DNA from: JAEUMY01 sp033764435 | Lineage (GTDB): Bacteria > Pseudomonadota > Gammaproteobacteria > Burkholderiales > Usitatibacteraceae | Assembly: GCA_033764435.1 (NCBI GenBank) | Contig: JANRIX010000046.1 | Location: forward strand, 1 to 64,000 | Length of the DNA stretch: 64,000 nt | Reading direction: 5' to 3' | Part shown: piece after piece, positions 43,140 through 50,331 of the stretch | How the letters are laid out: each line of letters opens with the position of its first letter | Position numbering within the stretch: position 1 is the stretch's first letter | The notes under the pieces: generated by a model | What the model saw: the letters and a program-made list of their open reading frames with translations, nothing else | Told to the model about the DNA's origin: nothing | Databases searched by the model: none | Position numbers and translations under genes: made by a program

Positions 43140-43895
43140 TTACCCGAAATGACGTCTGACCCGTTCCAGATCGGCAGCGGTGTCCACCCCGGCCTCGATG
43201 GGTTCGGTCCAGACCGCGACCGCGATCTCGAATCCGTGGTGCAACGCACGCAATTGCTCCAGCGACTCCGCGCGTTCCAGCGGCGACGGGGCCAGTGCGG
43301 AGAAGCGCTTCAGGAACGCGGCGCGATAGGCGTAGATGCCGATGTGGTGCAGCGCCGGCAAATCGGCGGGCATGACATCCCGCGATTGCGCGAAGGCATC
43401 CCGCGCCCAGGGAATGGGTGCGCGGCTGAAATAGCGGGCCAGGCCCCGCGCATCACGCACGACCTTCACGACGTTGGGATTGAAAAAATCTTCCGCCGAA
43501 ACGATCGGCTTTGCTGCCGTGGCAATCGCTGCCGCGGGCTCGGCCGCGAGCGTGGCGGCGACCTGGTCGATCAATGCCGGAGCAATGAGCGGTTCATCGC
43601 CCTGCACGTTGACCACGACCGCGTCATCGGCGAGCCCGAGCTGCGCCACCACCTCTGCCAGACGGTCAGTGCCCGAGACGTGATCCACCCGCGTCATCAC
43701 GTTGCGAATATTCGCAGCGTCCAACGCAGCGCGAATATTCGCATGGTCCGTGGCCACGATGACATCCCTTGCGCCGCTCTGGCGCGTCTGCTCCGCAGTG
43801 CGCACGATGAGCGGCTTACCGCCCAGGTCTGCCAGCATCTTGTCGGGCAGGCGGGTGGAGGCGTGGCGGGCGGGAATGACGACCAGGAAGGACAT
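43140..43895 (-). CDS. kdsB: CMP-KDO synthetase
   Basis: 3-deoxy-manno-octulosonate cytidylyltransferase activates KDO for lipid A core synthesis. It has 251 residues. The nucleotide-binding start FLVVIPARHASTRLPDKML, the VNVQGDEPLI motif, and IGIYAYRAAFL are intact. Two palindrome copies 27 bases apart are both read ANIR, within ATDHANIRAALDAANIRNVM. I recall E. coli KdsB as the same length here, so both copies are substitutions, not insertions. The gene belongs to the exbB-exbD-lpxK-Trm112-kdsB-adk run. Confidence 0.95.
   Translation of the reverse strand: MSFLVVIPARHASTRLPDKMLADLGGKPLIVRTAEQTRQSGARDVIVATDHANIRAALDAANIRNVMTRVDHVSGTDRLAEVVAQLGLADDAVVVNVQGDEPLIAPALIDQVAATLAAEPAAAIATAAKPIVSAEDFFNPNVVKVVRDARGLARYFSRAPIPWARDAFAQSRDVMPADLPALHHIGIYAYRAAFLKRFSALAPSPLERAESLEQLRALHHGFEIAVAVWTEPIEAGVDTAADLERVRRHFG
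43704..43715. repeat. GCGAATATTCGC palindrome copy 1 in kdsB
   Basis: Perfect copy, read Ala-Asn-Ile-Arg. Confidence 0.95.
43731..43742. repeat. GCGAATATTCGC palindrome copy 2 in kdsB
   Basis: Perfect copy, 27 bases from the previous one and in the same reading frame. Confidence 0.95.
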
Positions 43896-43932
43896 GCGGG
43901 ACCTGCGGGCGAATGTGGACCGGCGTCCGCGC

Positions 43933-44112
43933 TCAGACGTCTTCGTCCGCTGCCAGCTTGCGGGCCTCGTCTTCCAGCATCACCGGAATGCCGTCCTTGA
44001 TCGGAAACGCGAGGCGATCGGCCTTGCAGATCAGCTCGCCTTCTGCCTTGCGGTAGACCAGCGGACCCTTGCATAGCGGGCACACGAGGATTTCCAGCAG
44101 CTTGGCGTCCAA
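43933..44112 (-). CDS. Trm112-family (UPF0434/YcaR) protein
   Basis: This 59-residue protein uses a TTG start placed by the AAAGGTGA ribosome site and the family N-terminus (LDAKLLEILVCPLCKGPL). CPLC and a later Cys (ICKADRLAFPI) belong to the zinc-ribbon pattern, with degenerate second half as in YcaR. The role is not established in bacteria. It lies between lpxK and kdsB, the standard position. Confidence 0.88.
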   Translation of the reverse strand: MDAKLLEILVCPLCKGPLVYRKAEGELICKADRLAFPIKDGIPVMLEDEARKLAADEDV

Positions 44113-44143
44113 GGCATCACCTTTCAGATGGCGGTCAGTGCAG

Positions 44144-45172
44144 TCAGTGCGGGCGCAGGAGGGAATCCACGTGCGCGAAGAATTCATCGGGAAGCTCGGC
44201 ATCGACCCGCATGAACCACATGCGCGAATCGACAAAGCCCCGACATTTTACTGCATCCTTTTCGGTCATCAGCACCACCTCCGCCTCCGGCAGGCGCAAC
44301 TCCTGCGGCATGAAGCGATGATGATCAGCAAACGCCAGCGTGCGTCCGGCGATGCCGAATCGGCGCACGTGACTGAAGAAGCGCGCCGGATGCCCGATTC
44401 CCGCCAGCGTGAGCACGCGCTGGCCGCGCACGCGGAGACTGAATTCCTGCGGCGAGTATTCCTCTCCGGTCACCAGCGAGACGAAGCGCTCATTGCCCAG
44501 GCGCATCGGATACCACGGCCGACCGCTCGCCAGCGCCGCAGCATTGTCCCCGGGATTGTTGATGACCACGATGTCGACCTTCTCCAGGCGCCAGCGGCCT
44601 TCACGCAGCGGCCCGGCCGGTAGCAACTGGCCGTTGCCGAAACCGCGTTCACCGTCGATCACGGCTATTTCCAGCTGCCGATCGAGCGCATAGTGCTGCA
44701 AACCGTCATCGGACAGGATCACATCCACCTGGCGCTGGTCGGCCAGGAGTGCGCGCGCCACCTCGACGCGGGCCGGTCCGACATAAACCGGTGCCGGCAG
44801 ACGGGCAGCCATCACCAGCGGCTCGTCGCCAAACCAGTCGGGCGGATGTCCGCCCTGGCGGATTTCGACATGGGCATGGCGGCCCTGGTCGTCGGCGATG
44901 GCGCCGTAGCCACGACTCACGATGCCGGGATTCCACTCGCGTGCCAGCAGATGTTCGGCGAGCGCAATCGTCAGCGGCGTCTTGCCGGTGCCGCCCACGG
45001 TGATGTTGCCCACGACAATGACCGGAACGGGGACGGATTCGGGCTTCAGCCAGCCAACGCGAAACAGCGCGCGGCGCAGCGCAGCCAGCGCCGCGAACAG
45101 CCACGAAAGCGGCCGCAGCAGGATTTGGGCCGGGCCGTCCTTCTGCCACTCAGCCTGCAGCCAGTCGCGCAT
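44144..45172 (-). CDS. lpxK: Tetraacyldisaccharide 4'-kinase
   Basis: This inner-membrane kinase phosphorylates the lipid A precursor at the 4' position. It has 342 residues. An N-terminal membrane-associated segment (LLRPLSWLFAALAAL) precedes VGNITVGGTGKTPLTIAL (Walker A), and SRGYGA and LSDDGLQHYAL are LpxK motifs. It belongs to the exbB-exbD-lpxK run and is followed by the Trm112-like gene. Confidence 0.95.
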   Translation of the reverse strand: MRDWLQAEWQKDGPAQILLRPLSWLFAALAALRRALFRVGWLKPESVPVPVIVVGNITVGGTGKTPLTIALAEHLLAREWNPGIVSRGYGAIADDQGRHAHVEIRQGGHPPDWFGDEPLVMAARLPAPVYVGPARVEVARALLADQRQVDVILSDDGLQHYALDRQLEIAVIDGERGFGNGQLLPAGPLREGRWRLEKVDIVVINNPGDNAAALASGRPWYPMRLGNERFVSLVTGEEYSPQEFSLRVRGQRVLTLAGIGHPARFFSHVRRFGIAGRTLAFADHHRFMPQELRLPEAEVVLMTEKDAVKCRGFVDSRMWFMRVDAELPDEFFAHVDSLLRPH

Positions 45173-45214
45173 CGGCGTGGCGGGGTGTTGCGGGGCGGGG
45201 TGCCGACCGGGCGG

Positions 45215-45637
45215 TCAGCGCCCGCCCTTGGCTTGGGTGGTGAACGAGATCTGGGAGAAGCCGGCCAGCCGCGCAGACTCCATGATGTTGATCACCGACT
45301 GATGCGACGCGGCCGCATCCGCACTGATGGCGATGATCGGCTCCTTGTTGTCGCCGGCGGCGCGCTTGAGCGACTGGGCGAACCCCTGCACGCCATCAAA
45401 AGGCACGGCGGCATTGTTGATCGCGTACTTGTTGTTGGCATCCACGGCCACGTTGATCAGGTTGGGCCGGTCCTTCGACTGTTCGGCGCTGGCCTCGGGC
45501 AGGTTGATCTGCAGTTCGGCGAAGCGGTTGTAGGTGGTGGTCATCATCAGGAAGATGAGGATCACCAGCAGCACGTCGATGAACGGGATCAGGTTGATCT
45601 CCGGTTCCTCGCGCATCTGTCCCTTGCGGAAATTCAT
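45215..45637 (-). CDS. exbD: ExbD/TolR biopolymer transport protein
   Basis: This 140-residue single-pass membrane protein is part of a proton-driven ExbB-ExbD motor. The segment EINLIPFIDVLLVILIFLMM holds the conserved proton-path Asp in FIDV. The rest is a periplasmic domain. It lies between the exbB-like gene and lpxK; in many betaproteobacteria this pair is in the lipid A gene group. Confidence 0.92.
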   Translation of the reverse strand: MNFRKGQMREEPEINLIPFIDVLLVILIFLMMTTTYNRFAELQINLPEASAEQSKDRPNLINVAVDANNKYAINNAAVPFDGVQGFAQSLKRAAGDNKEPIIAISADAAASHQSVINIMESARLAGFSQISFTTQAKGGR

Positions 45638-45658
45638 GGCCGGTCTCGGATGCGCAAA

Positions 45659-46267
45659 TCAGGCGCGGCGTTCGCCGTGAACGACTTCCACGAGCTTCAG
45701 GGCCTGCTGCTCCATCTCGACAATGATCACGTCGACCTTCTTGCGGAAGTGGCGATAGGCGACCAGGCTGGGAATGGCGACGGCCAAACCCGCGCCGGTG
45801 TTGTAGAGCGCAATCGAAATGCCCTGCGCCATTTGCACGGGATTGCCACCGGTGGGCGATTGCGACGCGAAGATCTCGATCATCCCGATCACCGTGCCGA
45901 ACAGGCCGAGTAGCGGGGTCACGGTGGAAATGGTGCCCAGCGTGTTGAGGAAGCGCTCAAGCTCCAGCACTGCCGTGGTGCCGGCATCCTCGATGGCATC
46001 CTTCATCACCTCCCGCGAACTCTTGATGTTGTACAGCCCCGCGGCAAACACGCGGCCCAGCACGGAACCGCGGGCCAGGTCATCCAGATAGGCAGGCGAG
46101 ACACCCTGCCCGCGCACGGCCTGAACGACTTCGTTGAAGAGATTTTCCGGTGCGATCAGCGAGCGGCGCAGCGACCAGGTGCGCTCACCGATGATGGCCA
46201 GCGCGATGACGGAACAGAGAATGATGAAGTAGATGGGCCAGCCGGCCGCCTTGATGATTTCGAGCAA
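45659..46267 (-). CDS. exbB: ExbB/TolQ proton channel protein
   Basis: This 202-residue membrane protein works with ExbD. Three helices are seen: GWPIYFIILCSVIALAII at the start, then TVTPLLGLFGTVIGMIEIF and GISIALYNTGAGLAVAIPSL, the last two being the MotA/TolQ/ExbB signature. The start is a TTG at 46267 with GGAGA six bases upstream; the longer frame from 46312 lacks a ribosome site and begins with unlike residues. It is first in the run and divergent from xseA. Confidence 0.92.
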   Translation of the reverse strand: MLEIIKAAGWPIYFIILCSVIALAIIGERTWSLRRSLIAPENLFNEVVQAVRGQGVSPAYLDDLARGSVLGRVFAAGLYNIKSSREVMKDAIEDAGTTAVLELERFLNTLGTISTVTPLLGLFGTVIGMIEIFASQSPTGGNPVQMAQGISIALYNTGAGLAVAIPSLVAYRHFRKKVDVIIVEMEQQALKLVEVVHGERRA

Positions 46268-46740
46268 CGCTGTTCTCCGGATATTGGGTGCGACGGCCGC
46301 CGGGTTCTGCAAGTGAGGGGCCGCAAGCGACGCGAGACTTTATCATGATGCCGTGAACGGCGAGACGGGCGCGACCGGACATTCGCAGACAGGGATCACG
46401 GTCTGCCGCATGCATGATTGGTCGTCAAAGTCGGCCGCGGCTGACGGCCTGCGGAAGGTCTGGCGGCGCATCGGCCGCGACAATCGCCGGATGCGCCAGC
46501 GGGTTACCGGACACCAAAATCATCCACAATCCCTGTGGATAACTCTGTGGGTTATCCTTCAACAAGCAGCATAAGTCATACAACGGTAACGAGTTTTTTC
46601 GCATCGCCTAAAAAATAATCTGATGCGTCATGCATAAAAAAATCATGAAAATCAATGTATTGCCACAGTCGCCAGAGTGGGCGCAGGTATCGGCCCGCGC
46701 CCGCCAGACGGCCCCCCCGTACCCAGCCGCGGAGCGGTGC
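46268..46740. other. Regulatory gap between exbB and xseA
   Basis: No independent gene is seen. The gap contains a DnaA-box triplet (46520-46554), then an AT-rich stretch (46580-46665), which could hold the xseA promoter. If xseA uses an earlier ATG at 46630, the right part is coding. Confidence 0.55.
46520..46554. promoter_or_regulatory. DnaA-box triplet upstream of xseA
   Basis: TGTGGATAA at 46534-46542 is the perfect complement of TTATCCACA. TCATCCACA at 46520-46528 has one mismatch and TGTGGGTTA at 46546-46554 two. No dnaA or dnaN gene is near, so a replication origin is not claimed. Confidence 0.6.
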
Positions 46741-48168
46741 ATGACCGGCCGCGGGCGGTTCCTGCCCGGCACGCCGGATGGGTCGGATTCCCTGTTCGAT
46801 TCCCCAGCCTTTGAAGGCGCCGAGGCAGGCAGGATTCCGCCCGGCCCGCGCAAGTCTGTACTCACCGTCAGCGAGCTGAACCGGCGCGCACGCGGCCTGT
46901 TGGAAGCCAGCCTGGAACTCATGTGGGTGACCGGCGAACTGTCCAATGTGGTTCGCGCCGCCAGCGGTCATTGGTATTTTGTGCTGAAGGACGACGCCGC
47001 CCAGGTCCGTTGCGTGATGTTCCGCAACAAGGCCGCCGGCGTTGGCTTCGCGCCGCAGAACGGCATGCAGGTGGAGGTGAACGCCCTGCCTTCGTTGTAT
47101 GAGGCGCGCGGCGAATTTCAGCTCGGCGTGGAAACCATGCGGCGCGCGGGGCTCGGTGCGCTGTACGAAGCCTTCCTGAAACTCAAGGCCAAGTTGGAGG
47201 GCGAAGGCCTGTTCGATCCGGACAGCAAGCGCGATCTTCCCGCGTTCCCGGCCCGCATCGGTGTCGTCACTTCGCTGAAGGCCGCGGCGTTGCGCGATGT
47301 GCTGACCACCTTGCGCCGCCGCGCGCCGATGATCGAGGTCATCGTCTATCCCACCGCCGTCCAGGGCGCGGGTGCTGCGGCGGAAATCGTCGCGGCGCTG
47401 GACCTCGCGGCGCGGCGCAACGAAGTGGACGCGCTTATCGTCTGCCGGGGCGGTGGCAGCATCGAGGATCTGTGGCCCTTTAACGAGGAGAGCGTGGCGC
47501 GCGCCATCGCGGCATCACCCTTGACCGTGGTGAGCGGTGTCGGCCACGAGACCGATTTCACCATCGCCGACTTCGTCGCCGACCGCCGCGCGCCCACACC
47601 CACGGCGGCGGCCGAGCTGCTCTCGCCCAACCGCGAGGATCTGCTCGCGGGACTGCGCCAGCACGCCTGGCGCATGCAGCGAGGCATGCGGCATCGGCTC
47701 GACATGGCCGGCCAGCGGCTCGACGGCGCGCGGCGCGGTTTGCTTTCTCCTGCAGAACAGCTCGGCCTCGCGCGTGATCGGCTTGCCCGGTTGCGCACGG
47801 CCCTGGATCGCGCGGCCACCAGCGCGATCACCGAGCGCCGCTGGCAGCTCACCCACGCGGCGGAGCGGCTGCACGGGCGACGACCCGACCTGAACAGCCA
47901 TCAGGATGGGCTGGCGAATATTCGCAAGGCGCTGATGCAGTCCATGTCGCGACGCGTGCAGTCCGCGCGACTGGAGACGGACCAGTGGCGCGCCCGACTC
48001 GACCTCCTTGACCCACAACGCACGCTCGAGCGCGGCTATGCCATCGCGACGCTCCAGGATGGCGGCGTGGTGCGCGATGCCGCGCAACTGGCGCGCGGCA
48101 CACCGGTGAGATTGCGCCTGGCCTCGGGCGGTGCCAACGTGACAGTGGACGACACCATGCCCACCTGA
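46741..48168 (+). CDS. xseA: Exodeoxyribonuclease VII large subunit
   Basis: This is the catalytic subunit of ExoVII, degrading single-stranded DNA. From the ATG at 46741 it has 475 residues, with CGGAG upstream; an ATG at 46630 would give 512 but the extra part is unlike the family. The N-terminal OB fold starts at SVLTVSELNRRARGLLE; GHWYFVLKDDAAQVRCVMF and the catalytic domain motifs GVVTSLKAAALRDVL, CRGGGSIEDLWPFN and SGVGHETDFTIADFVADRR follow. A palindrome copy is read ANIR in GLANIRKAL. It stands apart from any xseB. Confidence 0.94.
   Translation: MTGRGRFLPGTPDGSDSLFDSPAFEGAEAGRIPPGPRKSVLTVSELNRRARGLLEASLELMWVTGELSNVVRAASGHWYFVLKDDAAQVRCVMFRNKAAGVGFAPQNGMQVEVNALPSLYEARGEFQLGVETMRRAGLGALYEAFLKLKAKLEGEGLFDPDSKRDLPAFPARIGVVTSLKAAALRDVLTTLRRRAPMIEVIVYPTAVQGAGAAAEIVAALDLAARRNEVDALIVCRGGGSIEDLWPFNEESVARAIAASPLTVVSGVGHETDFTIADFVADRRAPTPTAAAELLSPNREDLLAGLRQHAWRMQRGMRHRLDMAGQRLDGARRGLLSPAEQLGLARDRLARLRTALDRAATSAITERRWQLTHAAERLHGRRPDLNSHQDGLANIRKALMQSMSRRVQSARLETDQWRARLDLLDPQRTLERGYAIATLQDGGVVRDAAQLARGTPVRLRLASGGANVTVDDTMPT
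47914..47925. repeat. GCGAATATTCGC palindrome copy in xseA
   Basis: Perfect copy, read Ala-Asn-Ile-Arg. Confidence 0.95.
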
Positions 48169-48274
48169 TGCCCCAGCGCCGACGTTCAGGCACTGCGGAT
48201 TTTGCCGCACCGCGTCATGGCAGACGCGTTGTCGCGGCGTATAGTGACCCTCCGCTCAATCCACGGAGACTGTC

Positions 48275-48505
48275 ATGGCAAAGAAGAAATCCGACACCGG
48301 TTCCATCTACAAGGTCATCGAGCTGGTCGGCACCAGCACCACGGGCTTCACCGACGCCGCGCAGAACGCGGTCGAGGCCGCATCGAAGTCGCTGAAGGAC
48401 ATCCGCGTGGCCGAGGTCACCAAGCTCGACATCAAGGTCGAGAAGGGCCGCATGGTCTACCGCGCCAAGCTGAAGCTGTCGTTCAAGTACCACGCAGGCA
48501 TGTGA
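48275..48505 (+). CDS. Dodecin
   Basis: This 76-residue protein of the dodecin family forms hollow dodecamers that store flavin. The sequence YKVIELVGTSTTGFTDAAQN and the C-terminal MVYRAKLKLSFKYH fit the family closely; the flavin-stacking aromatic is absent at the usual position near residue 36 (SLKDIRVAEV), so ligand choice may vary. CGGAGA precedes the ATG. Downstream lies a double palindrome, possibly its terminator. Confidence 0.92.
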   Translation: MAKKKSDTGSIYKVIELVGTSTTGFTDAAQNAVEAASKSLKDIRVAEVTKLDIKVEKGRMVYRAKLKLSFKYHAGM

Positions 48506-48514
48506 TTCTGCGCG

Positions 48515-48526
48515 GCGAATATTCGC
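48515..48526. repeat. GCGAATATTCGC palindrome copy (left of pair)
   Basis: Perfect copy, nine bases after the dodecin stop. Confidence 0.95.
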
Positions 48527-48529
48527 ATT

Positions 48530-48541
48530 GCGAATATTCGC
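48530..48541. repeat. GCGAATATTCGC palindrome copy (right of pair)
   Basis: Perfect copy, three bases after the left copy. Together they form a 16-base-pair-class inverted repeat with arms GCGGCGAATATTCGC and GCGAATATTCGCCGC. Confidence 0.95.
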
Positions 48542-48554
48542 CGCCACCGATGGT

Positions 48555-49493
48555 TCAGGCCGCAGTCGGCGCCGCCATCCAGCGTTCGACCCGTTCGCGC
48601 ACCTGGTCTGCAAGCGCGGCATCCAGGCAATCCAGCGTTTCCACGCCGGTCATGGACCGGAGCCACGTGTGCTGGCGCTTGGCCAGCTGCCGGGTGGCGG
48701 CGATGCCCTGCTCGCGCAGCGCGCGCGCGTCGATGTCGCCAGCGAGAAAATCCCACGCCTGGCGATAGCCGACACAGCGCATCGAAGGCAGCGCCGGACT
48801 CAGCGTAAAACGGGATTGCAGAAGCCGTAATTCCTCCACCAAGCCGTTGGCCAGCATGGCGTCGAAGCGCACGGCGATGCGCTCGTGGAGCACGGCCCGA
48901 TCCGACGGGATCAGTGCCAGCTTCAACGCGGCGAAGGGTGCCGCTCGGCCCGTGCGCGCCCCCTGCAGGGCAGACAGCGGTTGCCCGGTGATGCGGAACA
49001 CTTCGAGTGCACGCTGCACGCGCTGGCTGTCGTTGGGCTTCAACCGCGCTGCAGTGGGCGGATCGATGCGCGCGAGCTCCGCATGCATCGCGGGCCAGCC
49101 GCGTTCCGCCGCCTCGGCCTCCAGCATCTTGCGAATATTCGCATCGGCTTCCGGCAGGTTGGACAAGCCTTCTTCGAGCGCCTTCACGTACAGCATGGTG
49201 CCGCCCACGAGCAGCGGCAGCCGGCCACGCGCGTGAATGTCGGCGATGAGCCGCGACGCATCGGCGTGAAACTGCGCGGCCGAATAGGCATCGGTGGGAT
49301 CGATCAGATCGATGAGATGGTGCGGCACCGCCGCGCGTTCCGCCGCGCTGGGCTTGGCCGTGCCCACGTCCATGCCGCGATAGACCTGCGCAGAATCGAT
49401 GCTGACGATTTCCACCGGCAGGTGACGCGCAAGGTGCATCGCCGCGGCACTCTTGCCGCTGGCAGTGGGACCCAGAAGGAAGACCGCCCTCAA
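48555..49493 (-). CDS. miaA: tRNA dimethylallyltransferase
   Basis: This adds the isopentenyl group to A37 of tRNAs reading U-starting codons. It has 312 residues. The P-loop is LLGPTASGKS, SIDSAQVYRGMDVGTAKP the substrate region, and VGGTMLYVKALEEGL and PNDSQRVQRALEV are typical. A palindrome copy is read ANIR in EADANIRKMLEAEA; I recall E. coli MiaA with the same spacing there. The first codon is TTG with GGACGGA upstream. It follows amn and mutL on the same strand. Confidence 0.94.
   Translation of the reverse strand: MRAVFLLGPTASGKSAAAMHLARHLPVEIVSIDSAQVYRGMDVGTAKPSAAERAAVPHHLIDLIDPTDAYSAAQFHADASRLIADIHARGRLPLLVGGTMLYVKALEEGLSNLPEADANIRKMLEAEAAERGWPAMHAELARIDPPTAARLKPNDSQRVQRALEVFRITGQPLSALQGARTGRAAPFAALKLALIPSDRAVLHERIAVRFDAMLANGLVEELRLLQSRFTLSPALPSMRCVGYRQAWDFLAGDIDARALREQGIAATRQLAKRQHTWLRSMTGVETLDCLDAALADQVRERVERWMAAPTAA
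49131..49142. repeat. GCGAATATTCGC palindrome copy in miaA
   Basis: Perfect copy, read Ala-Asn-Ile-Arg. Confidence 0.95.
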
Positions 49494-49502
49494 TCCGTCC
49501 GC

Positions 49503-50276
49503 TCAGTCGAAACGCAGGTGCTTCACCGACTTGCCGTGACGCCGAACCAGCTTCAGCGCTTCGATGCCGATCTGGATGTGGCTCTCGACAAAATTGGCGC
49601 TGACCACCTTGTCCGACGCTTCCGTTTTCACGCCCTCCGGAATCATCGGCTGGTCCGACACCAGCAACAGTGCACCGGACGGAATGGAGTTGGCGAAGCC
49701 GGCAGCGAAGATCGTCGCCGTCTCCATGTCGATCGCCATGCAGCGCAGCTTCCGCAGGTGCTCCTTGAAGTCCTCGTCATGCTCCCAGACGCGGCGGTTG
49801 GTGGTGAAGACCGTGCCCGTCCAGTAGTCGTGTTCCAGGTCGCGGATCATGGTCGACACCGCACGCTGCAACGCGAAGGCGGGCAGCGCCGGCACCTCGG
49901 GCGGCAGATAGTCATTGCTGGTGCCTTCGCCACGAATCGCCGCGATGGGCAGCACCAGATCACCCAACTGGTTCTTCTTCTTCAGCCCGCCGCACTTGCC
50001 GAGAAACAGCACCGCCTTGGGCACGTAGGCCGAGAGCAGGTCCATGACCGTCGCGGCATTGGCGCTGCCCATGCCGAAGTTGATCATGGTGATGCCGTCG
50101 TGCGTGGCACTGGGCATGGGCCGGTCGCGGCCCACCACTTTTGCGCCGGTGAGTTGGGCGAACACATCCAGGTAACCGGTGAAGTTGGTCAGCAACACAT
50201 GCTGACCGAAATCCTCCAGCGCTACACCGGTGTAGCGCGGCAGCCAGTTTGCGACGATTTCATTCTTGTTTTTCAT
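49503..50276 (-). CDS. amn: AMP nucleosidase, short form
   Basis: This 257-residue protein belongs to the purine-nucleoside phosphorylase superfamily and resembles the C-terminal half of E. coli AMP nucleosidase, which cleaves AMP to adenine and ribose 5-phosphate. Seen are INFGMGSANAATVMDLL, LFLGKCGGLKKKNQLGD and AIDMETATIFAAGF (the ribose-contact Met-Glu). GGAGA precedes the ATG; a longer frame upstream was rejected. The E. coli N-terminal regulatory domain is missing, as in a known short subgroup. It lies between mutL and miaA. Confidence 0.85.
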   Translation of the reverse strand: MKNKNEIVANWLPRYTGVALEDFGQHVLLTNFTGYLDVFAQLTGAKVVGRDRPMPSATHDGITMINFGMGSANAATVMDLLSAYVPKAVLFLGKCGGLKKKNQLGDLVLPIAAIRGEGTSNDYLPPEVPALPAFALQRAVSTMIRDLEHDYWTGTVFTTNRRVWEHDEDFKEHLRKLRCMAIDMETATIFAAGFANSIPSGALLLVSDQPMIPEGVKTEASDKVVSANFVESHIQIGIEALKLVRRHGKSVKHLRFD

Positions 50277-50331
50277 TGAGTCTCCGATGGTGCGAAAAGC
50301 ATCTTGGCAAATCTTGGCAAGCAGTGATCGG

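Noticed and set aside
43704..43742. CRISPR-like repeat
   Set aside because: Only two short units in a coding region, and no array or cas genes.
46520..46740. Replication origin
   Set aside because: Three DnaA-like boxes alone, with no dnaA, dnaN or gidA gene nearby, do not support an origin.
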